Source of the DNA: Polaromonas sp.
Lineage (GTDB): Bacteria; Pseudomonadota; Gammaproteobacteria; Burkholderiales; Burkholderiaceae_C
DNA length: 64,000 bases
Assembly (NCBI GenBank): GCA_030654695.1
Contig: JAURWY010000011.1
Location: forward strand, 1-64,000
Direction: 5' to 3'
Position numbers and translations under genes: made by a program. Under the pieces are notes generated by a model. The model had not been told where the DNA came from. It made no database searches and saw nothing but the letters and a program-made list of their open reading frames with translations. This document shows positions 8,724 to 17,833 of the stretch, in pieces. How positions within the stretch are numbered: position 1 is the first letter of the stretch; every line of letters begins with the position of its first letter.

Positions 8724-11036
8724 TCACCGCCTTGATTTCTTGCTGGGTTTGCTTGACTTACGCGGTCCGCCCGCAGCCGCTTTTTTAACGGCGGCTTTGA
8801 GCGACTGAATCGGCGACCGGGCCGCACCGCGGTCTGATGCACCACCACTGCGTGCGGCAGAACGATCAGGACGTTCTGAGCGCTTGCCGGCACTTTTGTC
8901 TGCTCGTTTGTCCGCGTATTTGTCGCCACCTTTGCGGCCACCGTCGCGTTCACCAGAGGGGCCGTCGAATGCGCCACCGCCCGACTTGTCCTTCATGGCG
9001 CGAGTCATCAGCTCCTCGCCTTCGTGTACCAACCTGAAGTCAATCTTGCGACCATCTAGGTCGACGCGGCTGACCTGCACCCGAACCCGCGTGCCGATGG
9101 CGTAACGCATGCCGGTACGCTCACCACGAAGCTCTTGCCGGGCTTCGTCAAAGCGGAAGTACTCGCTGCCGAGTTCGGTGATGTGCACCAGCCCTTCGAC
9201 ATACATCGCATCTAGGGTGACAAAAATACCGAAGCTGGTTGCCGAGCTGACCACACCGCCAAACTCTTCGCCCAAATGGCCGCGCATGTATTTGCATTTG
9301 AGCCAGGCTTCAACGTCGCGGCTGGCCTCGTCGGCCCGGCGCTCGTTGGCGCTGCAATGCAGGCCGGCGGCTTGCCAGGCAAGTTGGTCCATCGTCGGTT
9401 TTTTCGGCTTTTGATCCGACTCCACCGCCCGCGCAGCCAAACGCTTAGACAACTTGGCATGGGCCTCGCCCGGTGTCGGCAAGGCTGGCAACTGGTATTT
9501 AGCCTGCTTCAGAACAGCCTTGATAACGCGGTGCACCAGCAAGTCTGGGTAGCGCCGAATCGGGCTGGTGAAGTGCGTGTAAGCCTCGTACGCCAAACCA
9601 AAGTGGCCGTTGTTCATTGGCGTGTAAATCGCCTGCGACATGGAGCGCAGCAACATCGAATGGATTTGCTGGGCGTCAGGGCGGTCCTTGGTGGCCAAGG
9701 CGATCGACTGAAACTCGCCAGGCATCGGCTCTTCGCTGATGGTCAGCCCCAAGCCGATGGCTTTGAGGTAGCTGCGCAGCAGGTCTTTTTTCTCAGGCGT
9801 CGGGCCTTCGTGCACGCGGAACAAGCCGACATGCTTGCTCTGGGCAATGAAGTCTGCCGAGCAGACGTTGGCCGACAGCATGGCTTCTTCGATCAAGCGG
9901 TGCGCCACATTACGGGTGCGCGGCACGATTTTTTCGATGCGGCCTGCGTCATCGCAGACGATCTGTGTTTCTGTGGTTTCAAAATCGACCGCACCGCGCA
10001 CGCCACGCTCTTTCAGCAGGGCTTGGTAAACGTCATGCAAGTCCAGCAGGTGCGGCACCAGCGCTTTGCGCTGAGCAGCTTCGGGGCCGCGCGTGTTGGC
10101 CAAAATAGCCGCCACCTCGGTGTACGTGAAACGGGCGTGGCTGAACATCACAGCCGGGTAAAACTGATAGGCGTGAACTTCGCCTTTGGCGGTGATCAGC
10201 ATGTCGCAAACCATGCACAACCGCTCAACGTTCGGGTTCAGTGAACACAGGCCGTTGGAGAGTTTTTCAGGCAGCATCGGGATCACGCGGCGCGGGAAAT
10301 ACACGCTGGTGGCCCTGTCATAGGCGTCAATGTCAATCGCGCTGCCGGTCTCTACATAGTGGCTCACATCGGCAATCGCCACCAGCAAACGCCAGCCCTT
10401 GCCACGGCCGACTTTGGCCGGTTCACAATACACGGCGTCATCGAAGTCGCGTGCGTCTTCGCCGTCAATCGTCACCAACGCAATATCGGTCAGGTCGACG
10501 CGGCCTTGCTTGTCAATAGGACGCACGGCGTCGGGCAAAGCGCGTGCCAGCGCCAACGCCTCATCGCTGAATTCATGCGGCACGCCATATTTACGCACCG
10601 CAATTTCGATTTCCATGCCGGGGTCGTCCACCTCGCCCAGCACTTCTTTGACGCGCCCGACCGGTTGACCGAACAGCGCGGGCGGCTCGGTCAGCTCGAC
10701 CACCACCACTTGGCCAGGCTTGGCCGTACCGGTGGCGCCTTTGGGAATCAGGATGTCTTGACCATAGCGCTTGTCTTCGGGAGCGACCAACCAGATGCCG
10801 CTTTCTTGCAATAAACGGCCAATGATCGGATTCGGCGAACGCTCAATGATCTCAGTGACGCGGCCCTCAGGGCGGTTTTTACGGTCATGGCGCACGATGC
10901 GCGCTTTGACGCGATCTTTGTGCAGAACCGCACGCATTTCGTTCGGCGGCAGGTAAATGTCGGCTTCGCCGTCATCGCGCTGAACAAATCCGTGGCCGTC
11001 GCGGTGACCCGAAACGGTGCCTTCAAATTCGGCCAA
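8724..11036 (-). CDS. rnr: Ribonuclease R (RNB-family 3'-5' exoribonuclease)
   Basis: Processive hydrolytic exoribonuclease that degrades structured RNA. Order of domains: OB cold-shock domains at the N-terminus (GTVSGHRDGHGFVQRDDGEADIYL at residues 6-29, split here only by its own Gly residues), the RNB domain with the catalytic Asp cluster VTIDGEDARDFDDAV near 190-205 and HFTSPIRRYPDLLVHR, a C-terminal S1 domain, and a very basic Lys/Arg/Ser-rich tail of about 75 residues. The product begins directly at the first cold-shock domain; the N-terminal helix-turn-helix of E. coli RNase R is not encoded. The best in-frame start is a TTG at 11036 with a weak ribosome binding site, so the true start is uncertain. 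Confidence 0.93.
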   Translation of the reverse strand: MAEFEGTVSGHRDGHGFVQRDDGEADIYLPPNEMRAVLHKDRVKARIVRHDRKNRPEGRVTEIIERSPNPIIGRLLQESGIWLVAPEDKRYGQDILIPKGATGTAKPGQVVVVELTEPPALFGQPVGRVKEVLGEVDDPGMEIEIAVRKYGVPHEFSDEALALARALPDAVRPIDKQGRVDLTDIALVTIDGEDARDFDDAVYCEPAKVGRGKGWRLLVAIADVSHYVETGSAIDIDAYDRATSVYFPRRVIPMLPEKLSNGLCSLNPNVERLCMVCDMLITAKGEVHAYQFYPAVMFSHARFTYTEVAAILANTRGPEAAQRKALVPHLLDLHDVYQALLKERGVRGAVDFETTETQIVCDDAGRIEKIVPRTRNVAHRLIEEAMLSANVCSADFIAQSKHVGLFRVHEGPTPEKKDLLRSYLKAIGLGLTISEEPMPGEFQSIALATKDRPDAQQIHSMLLRSMSQAIYTPMNNGHFGLAYEAYTHFTSPIRRYPDLLVHRVIKAVLKQAKYQLPALPTPGEAHAKLSKRLAARAVESDQKPKKPTMDQLAWQAAGLHCSANERRADEASRDVEAWLKCKYMRGHLGEEFGGVVSSATSFGIFVTLDAMYVEGLVHITELGSEYFRFDEARQELRGERTGMRYAIGTRVRVQVSRVDLDGRKIDFRLVHEGEELMTRAMKDKSGGGAFDGPSGERDGGRKGGDKYADKRADKSAGKRSERPDRSAARSGGASDRGAARSPIQSLKAAVKKAAAGGPRKSSKPSKKSRR

Positions 11037-11295
11037 CAGGCTAGAAACCTGGCTCGAAGGGTGTTGAGTTGTTTTGATAAGTAATCTCTTTCGTGAGATG
11101 GTCGATAAAAAATAGCGTGCTTGTTTAAGCTTACGCCGAGTGGGCCGCTGCCTGCGAATGAGGGGCTAAGCACGAGGCGGTACCTTGATAAAAGCAGCTT
11201 GCACGGCCATCAGCATAAGGCATGGACGTTACAAACCGGAACATGGCGAAAAGTTGAATTTTTTGCGCATGGCCTTCAGGAAGCCGCTTTTCTAA

Positions 11296-11304
11296 TGGTA
11301 CATT
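11296..11304 (+). promoter_or_regulatory. Probable extended -10 promoter of tRNA-Leu
   Basis: TGG-TACATT forms an extended -10 element whose predicted start point falls about 3 nt before the mature tRNA 5' end. No clear -35. The 277-nt stretch between rnr and the tRNA holds no other recognisable gene. Confidence 0.4.
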
Positions 11305-11313
11305 ACTAGTTGT

Positions 11314-11398
11314 GCCCGGGTGGCGGAATTGGTAGACGCGCACGGTTCAGGTCCGTGTATCGCAAGATGTGGAGATTCGAGTTCTCTCCCGGGCACCA
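11314..11398 (+). tRNA. tRNA-Leu (anticodon CAG)
   Basis: An 85-nt tRNA with an encoded CCA end. The acceptor stem GCCCGGG (11314-11320) pairs perfectly with CCCGGGC (11388-11394), followed by discriminator A and CCA. The D-arm TGGCGGAATTGGTAGACGC is leucine-type, and the anticodon loop TTCAGGT gives CAG. A long class II variable arm is present, and the T-arm contains GATTCGAGTTC. All pairings were checked by eye. Confidence 0.97.
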
Positions 11399-11408
11399 CA
11401 GATACTCA

Positions 11409-11448
11409 AACGACAAAAAGCCGCTGATCCCAGCGGCTTTTTGTCGTT
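11409..11448. terminator. Bidirectional intrinsic terminator between tRNA-Leu and rimO
   Basis: An 18-bp perfect inverted repeat (arms 11409-11426 and 11431-11448, loop ATCC) with a GCCGCTG core flanked by A5/T5 runs. It ends the tRNA transcript on the plus strand and the rimO transcript on the minus strand. Confidence 0.93.
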
Positions 11449-11461
11449 CTGGCCGGGGTTT

Positions 11462-12895
11462 TCAGACCGGCACAGCCACCAGATCATGGCCTTGCGTGCC
11501 GACGATGCGGGCACGCGTGAACTCGCCCACCTTCAATGTCTTGCTGATCTTTTCAGGCGGCAACAACTTCACGGTGCCGTCAATTTCAGGCGCATCTGCG
11601 TAGCTACGGCCGATACCGCCTTTGCGGCCCAAGGCAGGCGCTGAGTCCACCAGCACTTGCATGGTGGCACCGACACGCTCCTGCAGCTTTTGGCTGGAAA
11701 CTTCTTCGGCCACAGCCATGAAACGGGCACGACGCTCTTCGCGCAGTTCCAGAGGCAACATGCCCGGAATGTCATTGGCAGTCGCACCCGCCACAGCGCT
11801 GTAGGCAAAGCAACCGGCGCGGTCAATGCGGGCTTCGCGCATGAAGTCGAGCAGATGACTGAACTCCGCTTCGGTCTCACCCGGGAAGCCGGCAATGAAG
11901 GTGCTGCGAATAACGATCTCAGGACACATCTCGCGCCAGCGCGCAATGCGTTCTAGGTTTTTCTCGCCACTGGCAGGCCGCTTCATCCGCTTCAGCACAT
12001 CAGGGTGGCTGTGCTGCAAAGGCACATCAAGGTAAGGCAAGACCAAACCCGTCGCCATGAGCGGAATCACCTCATCAACGCTCGGATACGGATACACATA
12101 GTGCAGGCGAACCCAGGCACCGTAAGGTTCAGCCAACTCGCCCAGCGTTTTGACCAGCTCCAACATGCGGGTTTTGACCGGTTTACCATCGAAAAATCCG
12201 GTGCGGTATTTCACGTCGACACCGTAAGCCGAGGTGTCTTGGCTGATCACCAGCAGTTCTTTGACGCCACCTTCGAACAAGGCACGGGCCTCCACCAGCA
12301 CGTCGCCAATAGGCCGCGAGACAAGGTCACCGCGCATCGATGGAATGATGCAAAAAGTGCAACGGTGGTTGCAGCCTTCGCTGATCTTCAGGTACGCGTA
12401 ATGCCGCGGTGTCAGTTTGATACCGGCAATACCGAACGAATTGGGCACCAAGTCGACGAATGGGTCGTGTGGCTTGGGCAGGTTCAGGTGCACCGCATCC
12501 ATCACTTCTTGCGTGGCGTGCGGTCCGGTCACGGCCAACACGCTAGGGTGCATCTGCTTGACCAAGTTGCCGCCCGCCTCACCGGCCTTGGCCCCCAGAC
12601 AACCGGTGACGATGACCTTGCCATTGGCTGCCAGTGCTTCGCCGATGGTGTCCAGACTCTCACGCACGGCGTCGTCGATGAAACCACAGGTGTTGACGAT
12701 CACCAGATCGGCGCCCTCAAAGGTCTTGGAGGTCTCGTAACCTTCAGCGCTCAGCTGGGTCAGGATCAATTCTGAATCGGTCAATGCCTTGGGACAGCCG
12801 AGACTGACAAATCCAACACGGGGCGCGGATTTAGAGGTGATTGACAAAGGAGATGCCACAGATGTGGACGGGGTGCCGGAAAGGGTTTCGCTCAT
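11462..12895 (-). CDS. rimO: Ribosomal protein S12 methylthiotransferase
   Basis: Radical-SAM enzyme that adds a methylthio group to the beta-carbon of the conserved Asp of ribosomal protein S12. The N-terminal UPF0004 domain shows three cluster-binding cysteines in [25 protein letters not shown] and VTGCLGAK. The radical-SAM core carries [15 protein letters not shown] (CxxxCxxC). A C-terminal TRAM domain (about 405-470) ends the protein. The N-terminus has a 25-residue Ser/Thr-rich extension before the conserved core; the ATG at 12895 is the only good start. It is transcribed alone toward the shared terminator. Confidence 0.97.
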   Translation of the reverse strand: MSETLSGTPSTSVASPLSITSKSAPRVGFVSLGCPKALTDSELILTQLSAEGYETSKTFEGADLVIVNTCGFIDDAVRESLDTIGEALAANGKVIVTGCLGAKAGEAGGNLVKQMHPSVLAVTGPHATQEVMDAVHLNLPKPHDPFVDLVPNSFGIAGIKLTPRHYAYLKISEGCNHRCTFCIIPSMRGDLVSRPIGDVLVEARALFEGGVKELLVISQDTSAYGVDVKYRTGFFDGKPVKTRMLELVKTLGELAEPYGAWVRLHYVYPYPSVDEVIPLMATGLVLPYLDVPLQHSHPDVLKRMKRPASGEKNLERIARWREMCPEIVIRSTFIAGFPGETEAEFSHLLDFMREARIDRAGCFAYSAVAGATANDIPGMLPLELREERRARFMAVAEEVSSQKLQERVGATMQVLVDSAPALGRKGGIGRSYADAPEIDGTVKLLPPEKISKTLKVGEFTRARIVGTQGHDLVAVPV

Positions 12896-13030
12896 GCGGG
12901 TATTGTCTCAGAGGCTGCTGATGAACGTGCAGGCACCATTTGACGGTAGAGTTGTGCTACAGCGCCTAGCTCAAATTAGGCAAAAATAACGACTCCAATG
13001 CCCCCCGCACAGACAAAGACTAAGGACACC

Positions 13031-13333
13031 ATGATTCTCGAACTCGCTGACATTCGCATTCACACTGGCCAGCAAACGGCTTTCAACGAAGCCATCGAAC
13101 GCGGTCTTCGCACCGTGATTTCGGGTGCCCACGGCTTCCATGGCTTCAAGGTCAATCAAGGTATTGAAAATCCGGAGCGCTATGTCCTGCAAATATTTTG
13201 GGCCTCGCTGGAAGACCACACTGTAGGCTTTCGGGAGTCACCCGCTTTTGCCAATTGGCGGGCGATTGTTGGCCCCTTCTTTGCTGCACCGCCGGTGGTC
13301 GAGCACTTTAAACTGCTGCTGAAATCTGAGTAA
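13031..13333 (+). CDS. Antibiotic biosynthesis monooxygenase (ABM) domain protein
   Basis: A 100-residue protein with the small ferredoxin-like ABM fold. Recognisable parts are ILELADIRIHTGQQTAFNEA, GAHGFHGFKVNQGIENP-type 'GC..y.l..s.e.p..y.l...W' core, and EDHTVGFRESPAFANWRA. The ATG at 13031 follows an AAGGA ribosome binding site at good spacing; an upstream in-frame ATG at 12998 lacks one. Such proteins are cofactor-free monooxygenases or simple dimeric binding proteins, so activity cannot be inferred. It heads a same-strand run with the FAH hydrolase, DUF2889 protein and TRAP genes. Confidence 0.75.
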   Translation: MILELADIRIHTGQQTAFNEAIERGLRTVISGAHGFHGFKVNQGIENPERYVLQIFWASLEDHTVGFRESPAFANWRAIVGPFFAAPPVVEHFKLLLKSE

Positions 13334-13423
13334 TCGGACTGCTACCGACGTCAAGCTGCGCTACATTAATTCAGACCGTCCGGTGCATGTCGCATCGGGC
13401 TTACTGCAAGAAGAAAGTGTGTC

Positions 13424-14119
13424 ATGAGTTTTGTTTTCTCGCCACCTGCTACGGTTTCTGTTCCAGTTGTTGGACTGGCTGAACGCTTTCCCGTCAACCG
13501 CATTTACTGCGTCGGTCGCAACTACGAAGAACACGCCAAGGAAATGGGCTTCACAGGCCGCGAGCCACCTTTCTTTTTCCTGAAACCAGCCAACGCCTTG
13601 GTCGTGGTTGAAAACGATCAGACTGGCGACATGCCTTACCCAAGCTTGACGCAAAATTTTCACCACGAAATCGAACTCGTGGTGGCGATTGGCACCGGCG
13701 GGAAAAACATCAAAGCAGCCGATGCCATGAAGCACGTTTACGGTTATGCCGTGGGCCTCGATATGACGCGCCGCGACCTGCAAAACGAAGCTAAAAAACT
13801 CGGCCGTCCTTGGGACATCGGCAAAGGCTTTGACCATTCTGCACCGATCGGCCCGATCACCCGGGCAGCGGATGCCGGGGACATTGAAAACGCTGAAATC
13901 TATGTGCAAGTCAATGGCCAAGACCGCCAGCGCAGCAACACCTTTAAACTAATATGGAATATCGCTGAAAGCATTGAGCACCTGTCCGCCGCCTGGGAGC
14001 TCCAACCCGGCGACCTGATCTACAGCGGCACGCCGGAGGGCGTTGCAGCCGTGGTGGCGGGCGACACCTTGATCTGTGGCGTAGCAGGTATTGGCACGCT
14101 GAAAGTCAAAGTCAGCTAA
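13424..14119 (+). CDS. Fumarylacetoacetate hydrolase-family protein
   Basis: A 231-residue FAH-fold hydrolase, the size of fumarylpyruvate hydrolases and acylpyruvases that cleave C-C bonds in ring-fission products. Family features are IYCVGRNYEEHAKEMG near residues 27-42, FFFLKPANALV, the divalent-metal site HHEIELVVAIG near 85, the GYAVGLDMTRRDLQ segment, and the C-terminal GDLIYSGTPEGVAAV. The closest named role by length and motif is fumarylpyruvate hydrolase of the gentisate route, but no gentisate dioxygenase or maleylpyruvate isomerase is in the window, so no symbol is assigned. It lies 90 nt after the ABM gene. Confidence 0.85.
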   Translation: MSFVFSPPATVSVPVVGLAERFPVNRIYCVGRNYEEHAKEMGFTGREPPFFFLKPANALVVVENDQTGDMPYPSLTQNFHHEIELVVAIGTGGKNIKAADAMKHVYGYAVGLDMTRRDLQNEAKKLGRPWDIGKGFDHSAPIGPITRAADAGDIENAEIYVQVNGQDRQRSNTFKLIWNIAESIEHLSAAWELQPGDLIYSGTPEGVAAVVAGDTLICGVAGIGTLKVKVS

Positions 14120-14243
14120 CCAAGAGCTGCCGCGCCCCGCAAATTGAGATGGTGAGGCATGGTTTGGCGCGGCGTTTAGCCAGCGTAAGCTTCTCAAGCG
14201 CTTGGATTTAAATTTAAATCGTCGATGGATGAGAACGGAAAAA

Positions 14244-14819
14244 ATGTCTGGATTGAATCACGCGGTCACGCGCAAAGAGCTTCACTTTCGAAAAATTGAA
14301 ATGAGGGGGTGGGAACGCTCCGATGGCCTCTACGAAGTAGAGGGGCATGTGACAGATCAAAAACCGGACGTCTTTACAGCCATCAGTGGCGGCAGGGTGG
14401 TACCGGCTGGTGACTACATTCACGACATGGGCGTCAAACTGGTGATCAACCAAGAGATGCAAGTGCTTGAAGCGTCGACCTTCACCACGTCGGCGCCTTA
14501 TGAAGACTGCATGTCGGCCGGCACGGCATTGCAGTCGATCAAAGGGCTGCGCATCGCCAGCGGATGGAGCAGTGAGGTGCGTCGACTTTTGGGCGGGGCG
14601 CAGTGTTGCACCCATCTGATGGAAATTCTGATCCCGATGGGCACTGCGGCGTTCCAGTCTTTGACCATGATTCGCCAAGGTGAACCGGATAAATTGCGGG
14701 CCAATGGCACACCCACCAAGGTTGACAGCTGCTACGCCTACGCGGCCAACCGGACGATCGTGATGAAAAGGTGGCCCAATTTCTACACGGGCTCGGACCA
14801 AGTCGTGCACAAGGAATAG
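14244..14819 (+). CDS. DUF2889 domain protein
   Basis: A 191-residue soluble protein of unknown function that I recognise as DUF2889. Conserved features are KIEMRGWERSDGLYEVEGHVTD at the N-terminus (here interrupted only by family-variable residues), AGDYIHDMGVKLVINQEMQVLE, a CMSAG segment, and GGAQCCTHLMEILIPMGTAAFQS with adjacent cysteines at about residues 118-119. The Cys-Cys-x-His arrangement resembles a metal or cofactor ligand set, but that is an inference. The ATG at 14244 has GGA upstream; ATG 14229 and TTG 14202 are alternatives. Its place between an FAH hydrolase and TRAP genes suggests a role in catabolism of an organic acid or aromatic compound. Confidence 0.75.
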   Translation: MSGLNHAVTRKELHFRKIEMRGWERSDGLYEVEGHVTDQKPDVFTAISGGRVVPAGDYIHDMGVKLVINQEMQVLEASTFTTSAPYEDCMSAGTALQSIKGLRIASGWSSEVRRLLGGAQCCTHLMEILIPMGTAAFQSLTMIRQGEPDKLRANGTPTKVDSCYAYAANRTIVMKRWPNFYTGSDQVVHKE

Positions 14820-14862
14820 CACTCAAGCATCATCGGCCCATTGCTTAAAAGAGATTCCGACC

Positions 14863-15357
14863 TTGAAAACTTTCCACACGCTTGCCAAGTTGTTCGCCAT
14901 TCTGGCGGGCTTGTTATTGACCTTCATCACACTCATGACCTGCTGGAGTGTGATCGGGCGCAACCTGTTTGACACCTCATTGATCGGTGACTTTGAACTC
15001 ACAGGCGTGACAACTGGCGCGGCCATCGCACTGTTCATGCCTTACTGCCAGGCCAAGCGTGGCAACATCATTGTGGATTTTTTCACAGCCAAACTCAGTG
15101 ATAAAAATCAAGTTGGACTCGACCGGTTCGGCGCTCTGCTGTTGGCGCTTGTGTTTGCCTTGCTCGCATGGCGCACCACGCTCGGTGGGTTGAACTCATT
15201 GAATACAAACTCTGAAACCCAAATTCTGGGGTTTCCAGAATGGACTGTCTTCGCGGCGATGGTGCCACCTTTTGTGCTGACCGCCTTGATCGGTTTAGGC
15301 CAAATGCTCTTTGGCATGGACGCCGGCGACACAGATGCCGGGGAGATGCACACATGA
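14863..15357 (+). CDS. dctQ: TRAP transporter small membrane subunit (DctQ type)
   Basis: A 164-residue protein with four hydrophobic helices and the DctQ family features WSVIGRNLFDTSLIGDFELT (helix 1-2 junction with the conserved GR and E) and YCQAKRGNIIVDFFT. It is the small membrane partner of the sodium-driven TRAP importer. The start is a TTG preceded by AAGAGA. The stop overlaps the dctM start by four bases (ATGA), the usual coupling of these subunits. Confidence 0.9.
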   Translation: MKTFHTLAKLFAILAGLLLTFITLMTCWSVIGRNLFDTSLIGDFELTGVTTGAAIALFMPYCQAKRGNIIVDFFTAKLSDKNQVGLDRFGALLLALVFALLAWRTTLGGLNSLNTNSETQILGFPEWTVFAAMVPPFVLTALIGLGQMLFGMDAGDTDAGEMHT

Positions 15358-16673
15358 GCCCGCTCAGCCTGGCTCTGCTGATCTTCGGCATCATGCTGGT
15401 CTTCATGGCCTTTCGGGTGCCTATTGCGGTATCCATGTTTGCGGCTGGCGCTGCCGGCTACATCATGCAAACCGGCTGGGGACCGTTTTCAAACTTCTTG
15501 AACGCGCAAGCCTTTGCGCGTTTTGCCAGTTACGACTTGTCGGTCATTCCCCTGTTCATCCTGATGGGCCACTTCGCCACGCAGGGCGGCATCAGCAAAG
15601 CCCTGTTTCAATTTGCCGCCGGTGTCATGGGTGGTTTCAGGGGCGGCTTGGCCATGGCGGCGGTGCTGGCCAGCGCTGCATTTGGCGCGATCTGCGGATC
15701 GTCAGTGGCCACGGCCGCGACCATCACCGGCGTCGCCTTGCCGGAGATGAAACGCCATGGTTACTCTGGCCGACTGGCCACCGGCACGCTGGCAGCGGGC
15801 GGCACCCTCGGCATCTTGATTCCGCCCTCTGTGCCGCTCGTGATCTACGCGATTTTGACCGAGCAAAATATCGCCAAATTGTTTGCTGCAGCGATGGTGC
15901 CAGGCATCATTGCCATGCTCGGCTACATGGTGGCGATTGGCATTTACGTTCGACTGGTGCCTGGGCAAGCCCCTGAAGTCGACTCGAATCGTCCCCCGCT
16001 GACACTGGCATCTTTGATGGGAGTCATCCCCATCGGCATCATCTTCGTGATCGTTTTTGGCGGCATTTATGGCGGCGTTTTCACGCCGACCGAGGGTGCC
16101 GCAGTGGGCGCTGCAGCAACCTTTTTAGCGGCCTTGCTGAAACGCGAAATCACTTGGTCCAAATTCAAGCTGTGCTTCTACGCCACGGCCAGCAGTTCCG
16201 CCATGATCTTTCTGATCTTCATCGGCGCCGACCTGATGAATTCGGCCTTGGCCCTGACGCAAGTGCCGAACCAGTTGGCCGGCTTAGTGGGCAGTTGGGG
16301 GTTCTCGCCACTGATGGTGGTCACGGCCATCTTGCTGTTTTATGTGGTGCTGGGCGCAGTGATGGATGAACTCTCCATGCTACTGCTGACCATCCCGATT
16401 TTTTTCCCGATGGTCATCGGCATGGACTTCGGCATGCCTCGGGAATCAGTGGCTATTTGGTTTGGCATCATGGTCCTGATGACGGTTGGCTTTGGACTAT
16501 TGGCACCGCCTGTCGGTCTCAACGTCTACGTCGTCAACGGCCTCGCCAAAGACGTCCCCATCAGCGAAAGCTACAAAGGCGTGATGCCGTTTTTGGTCAG
16601 CGATGCCCTGCGCACCACCCTGCTGCTGTTTTTCCCAGGCGTGTCGCTGTGGCTGGTCAAATACATTTCATAA
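15354..16673 (+). CDS. dctM: TRAP transporter large membrane subunit (DctM type)
   Basis: A 439-residue integral membrane protein with about twelve helices, the ion-coupling and substrate-translocating subunit of a TRAP importer. DctM motifs include PLFILMGHFATQGGISKALF, the conserved GSSVATAATITGVALPEMKRHGY (given here as the family GxSxA...P.M block), LGILIPPSVPLVIYA near residue 145 and LLAPPVGLNVYV near the C-terminus. The ATG at 15354 lies in the dctQ stop. A longer reading frame from 15240 is only overlap with dctQ. The matching binding protein is 1.2 kb downstream, beyond the isomerase-like gene. Confidence 0.93.
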   Translation: MSPLSLALLIFGIMLVFMAFRVPIAVSMFAAGAAGYIMQTGWGPFSNFLNAQAFARFASYDLSVIPLFILMGHFATQGGISKALFQFAAGVMGGFRGGLAMAAVLASAAFGAICGSSVATAATITGVALPEMKRHGYSGRLATGTLAAGGTLGILIPPSVPLVIYAILTEQNIAKLFAAAMVPGIIAMLGYMVAIGIYVRLVPGQAPEVDSNRPPLTLASLMGVIPIGIIFVIVFGGIYGGVFTPTEGAAVGAAATFLAALLKREITWSKFKLCFYATASSSAMIFLIFIGADLMNSALALTQVPNQLAGLVGSWGFSPLMVVTAILLFYVVLGAVMDELSMLLLTIPIFFPMVIGMDFGMPRESVAIWFGIMVLMTVGFGLLAPPVGLNVYVVNGLAKDVPISESYKGVMPFLVSDALRTTLLLFFPGVSLWLVKYIS

Positions 16674-16719
16674 ATCACTGATTACAGTCCCTCAAAATCA
16701 ACTTAATCGCCAAATTCAC

Positions 16720-16748
16720 TTGACGAATAAAAATAATATTCATATATT
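16720..16748 (+). promoter_or_regulatory. Sigma70 promoter upstream of the isomerase-like gene
   Basis: TTGACG (16720-16725), 17-nt spacer, TATATT (16743-16748), set in a very A+T-rich stretch. Predicted transcription start is near 16755, giving a leader of about 90 nt. It makes the isomerase-like gene independently transcribed from dctQM. Confidence 0.75.
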
Positions 16749-16845
16749 GCAAACTGAAAGCCATCTTCATCAGCGTCGGACTATTCAGTTTTATTTTCAG
16801 ACTCCGTCTTGATAAATAACCGGGTCCCAACCAAGAAATCTGACT

Positions 16846-17607
16846 ATGTTTGATCGAGAGTACGGATCCCTCGCCACGATTGGCATCACTGTTCCACAAG
16901 CCAACACGACGGTTGAACCTGAGATGACGGCGTTGATGCCAGATGGCGTCAGCATGCTGATCGGGCGTCTTCAAGGGAGTCGCGAGAATTCTCGAAATCG
17001 CTTGCTTGAATATCTAGACAACTTCGGTGACACCTTGTCGGACTTTGACACGGCACCGCTGGATGCTGTTGGCTACGCCTGCACCGCAACGTCGTACCTG
17101 ATTGGTGCTGAGCAAGAGGAGCGCCGCATCGGTGAATTTTCAGCGAAAGCCGGCTTTCCGATCGTCACCGCAGCGCAGGCTATTCGTGCAGCGCTCAAAC
17201 ATCTTGGTGCGCGAAAAATGGCCCTGTTTGCGCCCTATCCAGCTTGGGCCGTTGAGGCCAGCCAGACCTACTGGAAAAATGCAGGATTTTTGATCACAGA
17301 CACCAAAACTGTCTCGCTCGACACCAGCGACACACGCCATGTTTATCGAATCAGAACCCAAATGGTTCTCGACAGCGTTGCACGCCTCGACTGGACAGAT
17401 GCTGATGCCGTGGTGCTCACGGGTACAGGCGTGCCAACGCTACGGGCCATCGGCGACATTGCGCGTCGCTCTGGCAAACCGGTTCTGTCTTCCAATTTAT
17501 GCTTGGCTTGGTATTTGTTAAAGCAACTGAACGCTGACAAGAACCTGCCTGCACCAGGCATCGGCGAGTCTTTGTATGGCGGATGGAATTCACGTATTCG
17601 TGCCTGA
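16846..17607 (+). CDS. Maleate isomerase / arylmalonate decarboxylase-like protein (Asp/Glu racemase superfamily)
   Basis: A 253-residue cytoplasmic protein. The N-terminal GITVPQANTTVEPEM and AVGYACTATSYLIG (Cys79) match the maleate cis-trans isomerase branch, as does the second-half VTAAQAIRAALKHLGARKMALFAPY. The position where maleate isomerases have their second catalytic cysteine (family 'SCTNL.TL') reads LTGTGVPTLRAI near 191-202, so that cysteine is replaced. Another cysteine, Cys219, lies further on in SSNLCLAWYLL. It may therefore not be a two-cysteine isomerase; a decarboxylase or another reaction is possible. It sits between dctQM and dctP, and the transported acid is probably its substrate or precursor. 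Confidence 0.8.
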   Translation: MFDREYGSLATIGITVPQANTTVEPEMTALMPDGVSMLIGRLQGSRENSRNRLLEYLDNFGDTLSDFDTAPLDAVGYACTATSYLIGAEQEERRIGEFSAKAGFPIVTAAQAIRAALKHLGARKMALFAPYPAWAVEASQTYWKNAGFLITDTKTVSLDTSDTRHVYRIRTQMVLDSVARLDWTDADAVVLTGTGVPTLRAIGDIARRSGKPVLSSNLCLAWYLLKQLNADKNLPAPGIGESLYGGWNSRIRA

Positions 17608-17833
17608 CATTTGCATGCGACATCGGCAGTCACGGACCTCCGAATCCGTCAAAACGCCATCAACGCCATCTGACACGCTGTTCAACATTCGGATAATAAA
17701 ATGAAAAAATCTTCACTCTAGAAATTTGCGTCAACACGTAAGGGTATTTCATAACCTTGATGGGGCTTTCACCCCTGTTCAAAAGGCGATGATTCCCGTA
17801 AGTTAGCTGCATCGTTCCACCGGAGACATTTAA

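Noticed and set aside
9276-10244. 322-codon plus-strand frame opposite rnr
   Set aside because: Antisense shadow of the RNase R catalytic region, with His/Gln/Arg-rich composition typical of such frames.
17701-17721. Tiny frame MKKSSL in the dctP upstream region, near a GGGG/CCCC hairpin
   Set aside because: Six codons, no ribosome binding site; hairpin too small to call a riboswitch.
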